A stretch of 64,000 bases of DNA from BRHc4a sp049323755 (GCA_049323755.1 JBMOPE010000006.1:186001-250000), one strand, 5' to 3'. Counted from the first letter of the stretch, positions 51,940-61,304 are shown. Program-made: numbers and translations. Notes: a model not told the origin generated them from the sequence alone.

Positions 51940-51973
51940 GGGTTCAGGAAAATTCCTTCCTGAACCCTTTTTT
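51940..51973 (+). terminator. Strong terminator of the Fe-S/DGC operon
   Basis: GGGTTCAGGAA AATT CCTTCCTGAACCC followed by TTTTTT. Confidence 0.9.
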
Positions 51974-52009
51974 ACTGCTTGTACCACACGGGTACTATTT
52001 AACCAATCC

Positions 52010-52252
52010 TCACTTACGCCTTCTTATTTCATTTTCTGCGAGCAACAATAGCCTCTCCGGCTCTATGGCTTCGCCGTCTTCAAATACCGGCTCTTTGAAA
52101 TAAGCGCATTCCAAGTAAAGTCTTATGTTTTCAGCCTTTAAGTTTATTCCGAAAACAAAACAATTATTATTAATCAAAAAACCGCAATTCTTACATCCTC
52201 TCAATATAACTCCTCCTTCATCCATAGGTTGCCTGTTAATAACACAAACCAT
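52010..52252 (-). CDS. Small hypothetical protein
   Basis: 80 residues, with CKNCGF and later NNNCFVFG and ECAYFKE cysteines, then a charged C-terminus (ERLLLLAENEIRRRK). AGAGGAG directly abuts ATG 52252, which is poor spacing; an internal ATG at 52225 is possible. No recognised family. Convergent with the DGC operon. Confidence 0.5.
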   Translation of the reverse strand: MVCVINRQPMDEGGVILRGCKNCGFLINNNCFVFGINLKAENIRLYLECAYFKEPVFEDGEAIEPERLLLLAENEIRRRK

Positions 52253-52357
52253 CTCCTCTCTGAAGGATTATAGTCCACCGCTCATCAAATACCTGTTTGC
52301 CACTGCTGCATAGCCTTTTTAATAAGACGCACTTAAATAATAGAAAGATACACAAAA

Positions 52358-52382
52358 AAACCTGTTAACAAACAGGTTTTTT
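52358..52382. terminator. Bidirectional terminator-like hairpin
   Basis: AACCTGTT AACA AACAGGTT between an A-run and a T-run. It lies upstream of both the minus-strand small gene and the plus-strand sigma gene and may insulate them. Confidence 0.6.
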
Positions 52383-52478
52383 ATCACTAAAGAGTTTCCT
52401 CTTTTATTTTCAACGCAGTGCTATTATAATAACAAAAATGGAGGAGGACAGACGATAATAAAAAATCATGGTGATATT

Positions 52479-53021
52479 ATGAACGCATTAGATAATAACT
52501 TTGATGAAATATTTAAAAGTAATTATGATAAGGTATTTTCTTTCATTTATAGTGTATCGGCAAGTTGGACTTTGGCCGAAGATATTACCCAGGAAACGTT
52601 CATAAAGGCATTTAAAAATATTCATTCCTTTAGAAATGAATCTAAAATTTCCACATGGCTGAATAAAATAGCCTATAACATATTTATTGATTATAAAAGA
52701 GAAAATAAATCCCCATTATTATCTATTGACGACGATATGCTGCTGGCAAAGCTGGCGGATCTAAAAAAAAATTTACCCAAAGAGACAGAGCAAAGAATTA
52801 TGTCTCAGTGCATCCAGGAAAAAATAATGAAGATACCGGAAAAAAACCGTATTCCCTTGCTTCTGGATATACAAGGATATACAAACCAGGAAAAGGCAAT
52901 GATTCTTGGTTATTCTCTGGACAATACAAAAATTAGATTGCATAGGGCTAGAAAAAAATTAAGAGAAATATTAGGCGAAGATTGCCTATTGTACTATGAT
53001 GAAAGAAATGTATTCTGCTGA
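52479..53021 (+). CDS. ECF-type RNA polymerase sigma factor
   Basis: 180 residues. Region 2 at ~10-75 (YDKVFSFIYSVSASWTLAEDITQETFIKAFKNIHSF, STWLNKIAYNIFIDYKR) and region 4 at ~115-165 (KNRIPLLLDIQGYTNQEKAMILGYSLDNTKIRLHRARKKLRE). It directs transcription of a small regulon. No anti-sigma gene follows, which is unusual for the group. AT-rich codon use like the preceding genes. A TGAACCC/GGGTTCA hairpin (53034-53052) lies just after the stop. Confidence 0.9.
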   Translation: MNALDNNFDEIFKSNYDKVFSFIYSVSASWTLAEDITQETFIKAFKNIHSFRNESKISTWLNKIAYNIFIDYKRENKSPLLSIDDDMLLAKLADLKKNLPKETEQRIMSQCIQEKIMKIPEKNRIPLLLDIQGYTNQEKAMILGYSLDNTKIRLHRARKKLREILGEDCLLYYDERNVFC

Positions 53022-53033
53022 CTGCCTAAAAAA

Positions 53034-53052
53034 TGAACCCCGGAGGGGTTCA
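53034..53052 (+). terminator. Hairpin after the sigma gene
   Basis: TGAACCC CGGAG GGGTTCA, only a few T residues later on; possible weak terminator. Confidence 0.45.
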
Positions 53053-53174
53053 AATTGCTTTAAAAACAAAAAAAAGAGCCCGTTCTAAACTGGCTCAGGG
53101 TGGTTAATAGTCAAACAAATTAGGCTTGTTATCAATAAAGCGTCGATAGCACAATCACTGCATAGCTTTTATAT

Positions 53175-54164
53175 TTATCCCCGGGATATTAAAGCTATGC
53201 TTTCAGAAGGGCAGGTCGTTACACAAAGCCCGCACCCGTAACATAATTGCGAGTCATAGAACAAATGGCCGTTTATATTTTCACGCGCGCCGAAAACACA
53301 CCTGTCCACGCATTGCTGGCAATCAATACATTTCTCCCTATTGTCCAGAGCAATCACATCTGCCTTCTGCACCCATTTTGAGCGGCCGTATTTTACCAGG
53401 GCCTGCAAATCGTGGCAGCAGCAACAGCAGCAGGAGCATAAAGCGTATTCCAATTGGCCGGGTGAGGAGATGGTTAAATGAACCAGTCCTTCCCTGTCTG
53501 CAATAGCCAGAATTTCCTGCCCCTCCTCCACTGTTATCTGCTGCCCCACACTGCGCTCCAACTGCTCCCTGGCCGATTCGTTGAGGATAATACAGGTGTT
53601 AACCGGCTTTTGGCAGTTTTGAAAGGTCAGGCGGCAGGAGCACGGGACCAGTACACGCAGATAGGATCGACTTAATATGTCAAATGCTTCGTCTGTGGTT
53701 ACTATAAGAGACTTACCCGCGGCATGCAGGCGCTGGTGATGTTTCAGGGCTTCCCCCGTCGTCATTACCCTGGAAGAGGCCTTAAGCTGCCCCCGGGCTA
53801 TATATTTGTCATATATCTGCAGCCTGGACTGGATATAATAATCCTCCGCCTTTTTACGCTCAACGGGGGATAACCCATTTAACTTTCCCTCTCCCAAAAG
53901 GGTGTTCAGAATACCATAGAAGCTTCTGGCTTTGTAGCAATATTCATTTCGCAGAACAAGTCCGTCTCTAAAAAGTTCGTGTATTGCCTTGCCAGTCACC
54001 TCAATGGGCTGCCCCAGCTTATCGCACACATCCTTTGGCTCCACCCACTCGTTTAAACTGAGGAGCAGCGGCACCTTATCCTCAGCCACCACAGATTTAA
54101 GGACATATATCAAGCCGGGTGGACATTTTAGCTGCACAGCAAGGCTTTCGTATAAACTCAGCAT
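53175..54164 (-). CDS. Cysteine-rich ferredoxin-like protein with N-terminal winged helix
   Basis: 329 residues. N-terminal helical/winged part (~25-75), a central cysteine cluster VPCSCRLTFQNCQKPVNTC, an unusual run CSCCCCCCHD (~245-254), and two [4Fe-4S] ferredoxin motifs at the C-terminus (CIDCQQCVDRC, CYGCGLCVTTCP). It may be an electron carrier or a redox-responsive regulator. Stands alone on the minus strand, next to the methyltransferase locus. Paralogues with similar central clusters are common in anaerobes, but their role is not known. Confidence 0.78.
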   Translation of the reverse strand: MLSLYESLAVQLKCPPGLIYVLKSVVAEDKVPLLLSLNEWVEPKDVCDKLGQPIEVTGKAIHELFRDGLVLRNEYCYKARSFYGILNTLLGEGKLNGLSPVERKKAEDYYIQSRLQIYDKYIARGQLKASSRVMTTGEALKHHQRLHAAGKSLIVTTDEAFDILSRSYLRVLVPCSCRLTFQNCQKPVNTCIILNESAREQLERSVGQQITVEEGQEILAIADREGLVHLTISSPGQLEYALCSCCCCCCHDLQALVKYGRSKWVQKADVIALDNREKCIDCQQCVDRCVFGARENINGHLFYDSQLCYGCGLCVTTCPSESIALISRG

Positions 54165-54382
54165 AAAAATCTCCCTCTCAAAACCAGCTTACAGTATCCG
54201 GCTTACCCCGGGCAAGTGGGGACGGTTCTTGCCTTGCCAGTCAAAATATGGAATCATACCAGATAGGCTTGCATCATGGTTTGCTGGTTTTCTACTTTTT
54301 CAAGGTGGTTTTTATAAAGAGGACTAGCCGTATAAGCAGTCCGGCGTAGGTTGTTTCATACCAATTCTCGGATTTTCTTAAC

Positions 54383-55045
54383 TCAGGATTTGTTTTCCCG
54401 CTTTGAGGAAAGGAGCTTGCTTATGTTCTTTTCAAGGAAATCCTGAACTTCAAAAGCGTTTTCAAAATAATAATCCGCTCCTATTTCCCTGGCAAAATCA
54501 TCGGTAACCGGAGCTCCTCCCACCATGATTTTAACATTATTGCGCAGGCCCTGGTTATTTAGCTCGTCAATAACATCTTTCAGCACTGACATGGTAGTTG
54601 TCAGCAAGCATGAGAGCATTAAAATATCAGGTTTTTCCTTGCGAACAGCACTGGCAAATTTCTTTGGAGTAACATCAACACCAAGATATATTACACGTAC
54701 CCCTGTTGACATGGCCACGGATTTTACCAGACTGATTCCAATATCGTGCAAATCTCCCGCTACTGTTCCCGCCAGGATTTTACCATACCCCTTCGCAGGG
54801 GGTGTGGTCAAATAAGGCTCTATTATGGAGAGTCCTGCATGCATGGCCCGGGTGGCCATCAAAACTTCAGGCACATTGACTTTTTCAGTGCGGTATTTTT
54901 CTGCTACATTATTCATACCTGCGATAAGAGCTTTTTTAAGAATTGCATGGGAAGGATAGCCCTGTGCCAGTGCCTGCTTTGTTAATTCAAAAGTTTCTTC
55001 TGCCTCGCCTTCCGCAATGGAATTGATAATTTTGTCAAGTATCAA
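54383..55045 (-). CDS. Methyltransferase corrinoid protein (MtbC/MtgC type)
   Basis: 220 residues. N-terminal helical cap (~1-85) and B12-binding domain with AGTVAGDLHDIGISLV (axial His in DLHDIG), LMLSCLLTTTMS and IMVGGAPVTDDFA. It carries the methyl group between a substrate-specific methyltransferase and the next acceptor. Transcribed with the PocR/AraC gene, 14 bp downstream of it. It is a paralogue of the corrinoid protein at 60496, with lower similarity in the cap. Confidence 0.9.
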   Translation of the reverse strand: MILDKIINSIAEGEAEETFELTKQALAQGYPSHAILKKALIAGMNNVAEKYRTEKVNVPEVLMATRAMHAGLSIIEPYLTTPPAKGYGKILAGTVAGDLHDIGISLVKSVAMSTGVRVIYLGVDVTPKKFASAVRKEKPDILMLSCLLTTTMSVLKDVIDELNNQGLRNNVKIMVGGAPVTDDFAREIGADYYFENAFEVQDFLEKNISKLLSSKRENKS

Positions 55046-55059
55046 CTTAACACCGCCCT

Positions 55060-56331
55060 TTAAAACAAACTGTTTTTATAGACTAATGGGGTAACCCCAA
55101 TGTATTTCCGGAATATTTTGGAAAAATAACTCTGATTTTTGAAGCCAACAGCCTTTGCTACCTGACCCACGTTAAGCTCGGGCCTTTTCATCAGTTCTAC
55201 CGCTTTTTCCACACGTACCCTGGTAAGGTAATCGTTAAATGTACAATCCAATTGTTGCCGGAATAAACGTGATAAATGAGAGGGGCTTATAAAAAGATAA
55301 TCTGCTGTGTCCTTTATCGTAAGAGGTTTGTGGTAATTGTTCATAATAAAACCCCGGGCATTTTTAACAAGACTCAGATGTTTTTTATCGGCGAGGGCAA
55401 AAATCCCGTCCAGAAATCTCTCCACAATGCCATGAGTTTTATAAAAAAATTCCTCTACCCGGTGAATACCGTCCACTTCATCATTAAAATCCTTCAAAAT
55501 TGACATAACCTGTTCCGCGTCAGCGCCGCCTTCGGCTGCTGCTCTCGATGTAAAAGACGCAAGTTCACGGATCCGCAATTTGATAGTATTTTTGTCGCTA
55601 ACAGATTTTGTGTGAAGGTCGGTAATCAAACTCTCCAACAGTTTTTCCGCTCGTGTTTTATCCCCAAGGCGAATATAGCTCAAGAAACGACGTTCTTTTT
55701 TTAGATAAGTTTCATAATCCGCAACCTCGGTGTAATTTCTTTTCCTGTTCTCAAGGTCTGTTTTTATTTGAAGGCTTTGCAAACGGTAGGCTTGTTCCTT
55801 TTCCATGGCATAAATATTCTTTTTAACTAAATGATTGACAACAACATTGAGAAGCTCTGCCGCAGCCTGTGTTTGATCGGGTGAAATAACCGACAGACTG
55901 GCTATTTTTTCTTTAAGAAGGGCAAAATTAATATCGTCATTATTGTTCTTTTTTAATTCCTGTATAAAGAATTCGTCAGGTTCCCACAAAAGAGCCTGTC
56001 CACAGATAATGCTTCCTATGACCGCTTCTTCAATTACGATAGGGACAGCCCATATTACCAGACCGGCGTGACAGCGAAAAAAATAGGGTTCATTCCACTT
56101 AGAAGCCTCGATGGTGGCCCTCTTATATGATTCTAAGCATTTTTTTTCACCTTTGGGCTGACTCCGAATATATCTGCAAAACTCGCTTCTCTCTTTATTT
56201 CCCGGAATGGCAAATGTTTCTCCCTTTTTATTAACGGCCTCGATGCGCAAACCAGTGGCTTTGGAAAAGCTCCCGAGAATTTCCTCCAGGTATATCGGAT
56301 CAATGATGTTAGCCATTGCATTTTTATTCAT
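55060..56331 (-). CDS. PocR-domain AraC-family regulator
   Basis: 423 residues. N-terminal PocR sensory domain (~8-175: FSKATGLRIEAVNKKGE, CRYIRSQPKGEKKCLESYK, FFRCHAGLVIWAVPI, GSIICGQALL) with conserved Cys residues, a helical middle (~190-310), and a C-terminal AraC pair of HTH motifs (TIKDTADYLFISPSHLSRLFRQ; NVGQVAKAVGFKNQSYFSKIF). Divergent from the BCCT/methyltransferase operon, so the likely activator. It probably senses a C2-C3 or methylated compound. Confidence 0.88.
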   Translation of the reverse strand: MNKNAMANIIDPIYLEEILGSFSKATGLRIEAVNKKGETFAIPGNKERSEFCRYIRSQPKGEKKCLESYKRATIEASKWNEPYFFRCHAGLVIWAVPIVIEEAVIGSIICGQALLWEPDEFFIQELKKNNNDDINFALLKEKIASLSVISPDQTQAAAELLNVVVNHLVKKNIYAMEKEQAYRLQSLQIKTDLENRKRNYTEVADYETYLKKERRFLSYIRLGDKTRAEKLLESLITDLHTKSVSDKNTIKLRIRELASFTSRAAAEGGADAEQVMSILKDFNDEVDGIHRVEEFFYKTHGIVERFLDGIFALADKKHLSLVKNARGFIMNNYHKPLTIKDTADYLFISPSHLSRLFRQQLDCTFNDYLTRVRVEKAVELMKRPELNVGQVAKAVGFKNQSYFSKIFRKYIGVTPLVYKNSLF

Positions 56332-56565
56332 CAGTGGCCCCTTCTCGACTCAGTTCTATGGTTAATCCCAAATCATTTTATCACTAATGATTGAAATGTG
56401 TCAAAACAAGCATAAATATATCCAACCAAGGGACCAATATAGGTGTTACTATTTTTTAAAGATAACAATTTCAACTGATTAAGATATATTTGTCAATTAA
56501 ATCCAATATTAGAAATATTAAAAATTGCTCAAATTGTCATTCATTGTTCACTGAGGGGTGATGTT

Positions 56566-58038
56566 ATGGTTAAAAGAAATAACATCCTGACGGTGCTAAC
56601 AGTTGTTCCAGCGCTGCTCTTTCTTTTGGGCGGCGCGATATTCCCCAGTCAGATGGGCCGGATGATGCAGGAAATACTTGACTTTATATCGGTGAAATTT
56701 GGCTGGCTGTACTTATTGGCTGTTTTGTGCTTTGTTTTCTTTTGTCTTTGGCTTGCCCTCAGCAAATATGGAGAAATAAAGCTGGGCAGCCCGGATGATA
56801 AACCTGAATACAGCTATATGTCATGGATTGCCATGCTTTTTAGCGCCGGAATGGGTATCGGGCTGGTATTCTGGAGTGTCGGTGAGCCTCTCTCCCATCT
56901 GGCAGCGCCGTTGAGGGGTGAGCCGTACACTGAACAGGCGGTATTGGATTCCATGAGGTATACATTTTTCCACTGGGGTATTCACCCCTGGGCAGTTTAT
57001 GGTCTGACGGGACTGGCTCTGGCTTTCTTTGCCTTTAAAAAACAACTTCCTCTGTTAATCAGTTCTACTTTGGAACCTGTTTTAGGGAAAGGAATAAACG
57101 GCTGGCTGGGAAAATCGGCTGATGGACTGGCGGTTTTTGCCACAATATTCGGGGTGGCAACATCACTTGGACTTGGGACTTTACAAATTAACAGCGGCTT
57201 AAAATTTCTGTTTGGGGTTCCGGAAACAAAATGGGTTAGTGTGCTGATTATTATTGCAATCACCTTTCTGTTTACTCTTTCTGCCGTGACGGGAATAAAA
57301 CGCGGGATCAAAGTTTTAAGCAATATGAACCTGTTTCTGGCGTTTCTGCTTCTAATTTTCATGTTTGTGGTGGGACCAGGGATTTTTAATATAAACCTCA
57401 TCATAACCACAATTGGAAATTATATTCAGAGTTTCTTCAGCATGAGTCTGAACACCGACCCGGTTCGCCAGTCCGGCTGGATAAACTCCTGGACAGTATT
57501 TTACTGGGCGTGGTGGATTGCGTGGGCGCCTTTTGTTGGAGGCTTTATCGCCAGGATATCCAAAGGCAGAACCATAAGGGAGTTTGTTTTCGGAGTTTTA
57601 TTAGCCCCAACAGTTTTAAGCTTCCTGTGGATGGGCACCTTCGGCGGCACCTCTCTTTATTTACAGCAAATGCTTGGTAAAAACATAGCCCCCCTTGTTG
57701 CTGAGAATGTTGCTTCCGGTTTATTCCTTGTTTTTCAGCACTATCCCCTTACAGATATTTTATCCGGCCTGGCGCTGCTGCTAGTTGCCATATTCTTCAT
57801 TACTTCAGCTGACTCAGCTACGTTTGTCGTCAGCATGCTGATCTCCGGCGGAGGATTGGAGCCGGCAAATAATACAAAAGTTTTATGGGGGGTGATTCAG
57901 GGAGGCGTAGCCATTGTTCTTTTACTGGCAGGAGGCCTTAATGCCTTACAGGCAGCTTCCATTATTGCAGCCTTCCCTTTCATGTTAATCATGATTGCAA
58001 TGGCGTATTGCCTTGTGCGTGAATTGAATAGGGGCTAA
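56566..58038 (+). CDS. BCCT-family betaine/carnitine/choline transporter (first copy)
   Basis: 490 residues, twelve membrane segments. FSAGMGIGLVFWSVGEP, YTFFHWGIHPWAVYG and WTVFYWAWWIAWAPFVGGFIARISKGRTIREF are the BCCT signatures, including the Trp-rich box that binds a trimethylammonium head group. It would import glycine betaine or a similar quaternary amine for demethylation. GGGGTGATGTT before the ATG. First gene of the operon; the second BCCT copy is at 61333. Confidence 0.93.
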   Translation: MVKRNNILTVLTVVPALLFLLGGAIFPSQMGRMMQEILDFISVKFGWLYLLAVLCFVFFCLWLALSKYGEIKLGSPDDKPEYSYMSWIAMLFSAGMGIGLVFWSVGEPLSHLAAPLRGEPYTEQAVLDSMRYTFFHWGIHPWAVYGLTGLALAFFAFKKQLPLLISSTLEPVLGKGINGWLGKSADGLAVFATIFGVATSLGLGTLQINSGLKFLFGVPETKWVSVLIIIAITFLFTLSAVTGIKRGIKVLSNMNLFLAFLLLIFMFVVGPGIFNINLIITTIGNYIQSFFSMSLNTDPVRQSGWINSWTVFYWAWWIAWAPFVGGFIARISKGRTIREFVFGVLLAPTVLSFLWMGTFGGTSLYLQQMLGKNIAPLVAENVASGLFLVFQHYPLTDILSGLALLLVAIFFITSADSATFVVSMLISGGGLEPANNTKVLWGVIQGGVAIVLLLAGGLNALQAASIIAAFPFMLIMIAMAYCLVRELNRG

Positions 58039-58077
58039 AAAGTTAAACCACGGTAAAGCAACAGGAGGACAAATAGT

Positions 58078-58998
58078 ATGTTTAAATTTAAAGCAGAACA
58101 AAAGGTTTACGACATCAATGGAGTAAAATTGGGCGGGCAGCCCGGAGAATATCCTACAGTCTTAATCGGCAGCATTTTTTACAGGGGACATAATATTGTC
58201 AAGGATGAGATGAAGGGTATTTTTGACGAAGACGCTGCCAGAGATCTTATAGCCAGGGAGGAAGAGTTGAGCGCGGAAACCGGTAACCCTTTTATCCTTG
58301 ATGTATTGGGAGAATCGGTTGAGTCGTTGACCAGGTATGTTGAATTTATTTTAAAAAACACCAACGCCCCTTTCCTTCTGGACAGTATCAGTCCGGCGGT
58401 GAGAATCGGCGCTTTGAAACAGCTTGGCAAAGACCCGGAAATAATAAAGAGGGTTATTTATAATTCGATAGATGAGCATTATACAGAAGAAGAATTGGAA
58501 GTAATTAAGGAACACGGGGTAAAAACCGCTGTTATCCTGGCTTTTAGCAAAAAAGCCCTTAAGCCCCAGGCTAGAATTAAACTTCTCACCGGAGACGGTG
58601 AAAAAGAGGGGTTAATTAATGCAGCCAGGAGAGCCGGGCTGGAACAATTCCTTATTGACCCGGGGGTCTTGGATGTGCCCAGCGCCAGCTGGACCACCGA
58701 GGCTATTAACGTGGTAAAAGAGGAATTCGGCTATCCCGGCGGCTGCGCGCCATCCAATGCAGTTTATCTCTGGAAAAAGATGCGCTCAAAAGGCACTCCA
58801 TTCTTTGAGGTGGCAGGCGCCTCGGTCTTCACCTACCCGGTAACACAGGGCGCTGATTTTATCCTTTACGGCCCCATGAGAAATGCTCCCTGGGTATACC
58901 GGGCAATGGCCACCACCGACGCCATGATTGCCTATAACAACAAGTTGTCCGGTGTAAAGCTGGGCACAACAGAACATCCTCTGCTGAAGATCTTTTAG
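58078..58998 (+). CDS. mtgA: MtrH-family corrinoid:tetrahydrofolate methyltransferase (MtgA type)
   Basis: 306 residues with a TIM-barrel MtrH pattern: VLIGSIFYRGHNIVKDE, PFILDVLGESVESLTRYVEF, PFLLDSISPAVRIGAL and PGGCAPSNAVYLWKKM. In methanogens MtrH moves methyl between tetrahydromethanopterin and corrinoid. In acetogen-type betaine systems (MtgA) the acceptor is tetrahydrofolate. AGGAGG 8-10 nt before the ATG. Sits between transporter and MttB genes. Confidence 0.88.
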   Translation: MFKFKAEQKVYDINGVKLGGQPGEYPTVLIGSIFYRGHNIVKDEMKGIFDEDAARDLIAREEELSAETGNPFILDVLGESVESLTRYVEFILKNTNAPFLLDSISPAVRIGALKQLGKDPEIIKRVIYNSIDEHYTEEELEVIKEHGVKTAVILAFSKKALKPQARIKLLTGDGEKEGLINAARRAGLEQFLIDPGVLDVPSASWTTEAINVVKEEFGYPGGCAPSNAVYLWKKMRSKGTPFFEVAGASVFTYPVTQGADFILYGPMRNAPWVYRAMATTDAMIAYNNKLSGVKLGTTEHPLLKIF

Positions 58999-59031
58999 TG
59001 CAATACTATAAATGACAAAGGGGTGTTGAGT

Positions 59032-60456
59032 GTGATACCTGTGTATAACATTCTAACCGGAGAACAGGTCCAAATGATTCATGACCAGTCCATCAGAATA
59101 CTGACAGAGATTGGTATGGAGTTTGAGTACAAACCGGCACTGGTGGTGTTTGAGAGAGAAGGGCAAAAGATTGAGGGCCGCCGGGTTTATTTCACCAGGG
59201 AATTCATTGAATCAAAGGTAAAGCTGGCTCCATCCCAATTCACATTACATGCCCGGAATCCAGAGCACAACCTGGTATGCGGGGGAAACAACATCATTTA
59301 TATGCCCGGCTACGGCGCCCCTTTCATCTATGAGGCAGATGGAAGCCGCCGCAAGACCACAATTAAGGACTATGAAAATTTTGCAAAGCTTGCCGGAGCC
59401 AGTAAAAATCTGCACATGACCGGGGGAACAATGGCTGAGCCCCAGGATATACCCGATGAAATTCGTCACCTGAAAATGCTCTACAGCTCTATAAAAAATT
59501 CGGACAAGTGCTTTATGGGCAGCGCCGAAGGCCGGGAACGGGCCCTGGATTCCATTGAGATTGCTTCCATTCTTTTCGGCGGCAAAGATGTTATTAAGGA
59601 AAAGCCGGTTCTAATTTCTCTTATCAACTCCCTGACCCCTCTTAAATTTGACGAGCGAATGACCGGAGCATTAATGGCCTATGCTGAAGCGGGACAGGCC
59701 GTGGTTATTGCAGCCCTGGTTATGGCGGGATCTACCGGTCCGGCGGCATTAGCAGGCACGCTATCGCTGCAGAATGCTGAAGTGCTTGCCGGGATTGCCC
59801 TGGCCCAAAGTATCAACCCCGGTACACCGGTTGTCTATGGATCGGCCTCGGCTCTTAGCGATATGCACAGCGGCAGTCTCTCAATCGGCAGCCCTGAAAC
59901 TGCGCTGTTTATTTCAGCCAGTGCCCAACTGGCCCGTTTCTACAATATACCCGGCCGCTCCGGCGGTGGTCTCAATGATTCAAAAACTGTCGATGCCCAG
60001 GCAGGCTATGAGTCCATGATGACATTAATGGCAGCATCCGTTACCGGTATCAACTTTGTTCTGCACACTGCCGGAATTCTTCAATATTATATGGCCATGT
60101 CATATGAAAAATTTATGATGGATGATGAAATGGCCGGTATGCTGCTCCACTACAGAAAGGGTTTCCATTTTGATGAGGATGGCCTGGCCTATGACGCTAT
60201 AGCCAAAGTCGGCCCCGGCGGACATTTTCTTACCCAAAAGCACACCCGTAAAAATCACAGACGGGAATTCCGCACCCCTGTGCTAAGTGACCGCACAGCA
60301 TACGACTCATGGGCCAAGTTAAAAATTGACACAAAACAAAGAGCGCATGCCAAATGGCAAGAAGTTCTGGCTAATTACGTGCCACCGGCCCTTGACGAAG
60401 CTGTTGACAAAAAGCTGCAGGACTTTATTGCCAAACGCACGGCAGAGCTACTGTAA
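59032..60456 (+). CDS. mtgB: MttB-family quaternary-amine:corrinoid methyltransferase (non-pyrrolysine)
   Basis: About 474 residues of the trimethylamine methyltransferase superfamily: GGTMAEPQDIPDEIRHL, GSTGPAALAGTLSLQNAEVLAGIALAQ, PGRSGGGLNDSKTVDAQAGYESM. There is no in-frame amber codon, so it belongs to the large branch without pyrrolysine (glycine betaine MtgB, proline betaine MtpB, carnitine MtcB types). I prefer GTG 59032, about 8 nt from AAGGGG, over GTG 59023, which overlaps that site. It transfers a methyl to the corrinoid protein. The BCCT neighbours favour betaine-like substrates. Confidence 0.9.
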   Translation: MIPVYNILTGEQVQMIHDQSIRILTEIGMEFEYKPALVVFEREGQKIEGRRVYFTREFIESKVKLAPSQFTLHARNPEHNLVCGGNNIIYMPGYGAPFIYEADGSRRKTTIKDYENFAKLAGASKNLHMTGGTMAEPQDIPDEIRHLKMLYSSIKNSDKCFMGSAEGRERALDSIEIASILFGGKDVIKEKPVLISLINSLTPLKFDERMTGALMAYAEAGQAVVIAALVMAGSTGPAALAGTLSLQNAEVLAGIALAQSINPGTPVVYGSASALSDMHSGSLSIGSPETALFISASAQLARFYNIPGRSGGGLNDSKTVDAQAGYESMMTLMAASVTGINFVLHTAGILQYYMAMSYEKFMMDDEMAGMLLHYRKGFHFDEDGLAYDAIAKVGPGGHFLTQKHTRKNHRREFRTPVLSDRTAYDSWAKLKIDTKQRAHAKWQEVLANYVPPALDEAVDKKLQDFIAKRTAELL

Positions 60457-60495
60457 AAGACAGGCAAATACCAAACAACACGGAGGTAAAAAAAG

Positions 60496-61143
60496 ATGAG
60501 TGACATTTTCATGGAATTAAAGCAAGCTGTTATCGATGGTGATGAGGATATTGCTGCAGAGCTTTCTCAGAAAGTTGCCGATGAGGGAACAAATCCGGTG
60601 GATGCGGTCCAGCAAGGGCTTATCAAGGGTATTGAAGTGGTGGGAGAGGCCTGGAAGGCCGGAGAAATGTTTTTGCCGGATGTAATGATGTCGGCAGAAG
60701 CCATGAAGGCTGGCCTGGCCATCCTGGAGCCGGAAATTGCCAAGCAGGGAATGAGCCAGGGAGATGCAAAGGGTAAGATTGTTCTGGGGACCGTGGAAGG
60801 CGACATTCACGATATAGGTAAAAATATTACCGGAGCAATGTTTACCGCCGCAGGGTATAAAGTCTTTGATATTGGCACCGACATTAAAGCCGAGGCATTT
60901 GTGGCCAAAGCCTTGGAGGTAGAAGCTGATATCATTGGCGCCAGCGCCCTGCTGACAACGACAATGGTTGGCCAAAAGCAGGTTATTGATTATCTTAAAG
61001 AAAACAATCTGAGAGACAGATTTAAGGTGTTTATTGGCGGCGGCCCCACCAGCCAGTCCTGGGCTGATGAAATAGGGGCGGACGGATGGGCAGAAACTGC
61101 TGATGAGGCCGTTGATCTTGCCGGACGTATACTGGCTAAATAG
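60496..61143 (+). CDS. mtgC: Corrinoid protein of the methyltransferase operon (MtgC type)
   Basis: 215 residues. Cap domain ~1-85 (LIKGIEVVGEAWKAGEMFLPDVMMSAEAM), then B12 domain with LGTVEGDIHDIGKNITGAMF, GASALLTTTMVGQ and FIGGGPTSQSWADEIGADGW. The DxHxxG His is the lower cobalt ligand. AGGTAAAAAAAG before the ATG. Partner of the MttB and MtrH proteins just upstream. Confidence 0.93.
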   Translation: MSDIFMELKQAVIDGDEDIAAELSQKVADEGTNPVDAVQQGLIKGIEVVGEAWKAGEMFLPDVMMSAEAMKAGLAILEPEIAKQGMSQGDAKGKIVLGTVEGDIHDIGKNITGAMFTAAGYKVFDIGTDIKAEAFVAKALEVEADIIGASALLTTTMVGQKQVIDYLKENNLRDRFKVFIGGGPTSQSWADEIGADGWAETADEAVDLAGRILAK

Positions 61144-61179
61144 TCATTACACTGGTTTCGTTTTATTTATAAGGAACTA

Positions 61180-61304
61180 GGCTGTTAACTCAAGCCGGGT
61201 GTAATCCCACGGCCGGACTTGGGAGGGTATCTTTTTGCCTTCCTGGCGGATATCCCGAGGCCTGTGCAGGTTTACCGGAGGAATGCGCCTGCTTGAGTTC
61301 AGCC
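61180..61304 (+). promoter_or_regulatory. Cobalamin-riboswitch-like RNA inside the operon
   Basis: The gap between the corrinoid and second BCCT genes is closed by GGCTG/AACTCAAGC (61180-61195) with GCTTGAGTT/CAGCC (61291-61304). Inside are CCGGGTGTAATCCCACGG, which matches the conserved GGTGnAAATCCnnnnCGG core of cobalamin riboswitches, and ACCGGAGGAATGCGCCTGC, similar to the B12 box. It lacks the usual large P2 part. No terminator follows, and the ATG is 29 nt after the stem, so control of translation is plausible. Confidence 0.55.

Noticed and set aside
59032..60456. Pyrrolysine-containing trimethylamine methyltransferase
   Set aside because: The frame is complete without an in-frame amber codon, and no pyl genes are seen.
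61180..61304. Glycine riboswitch before the BCCT gene
   Set aside because: The conserved GGAGAGA/CACC-type glycine motifs are absent; the GTGTAATCC core fits cobalamin RNA better.
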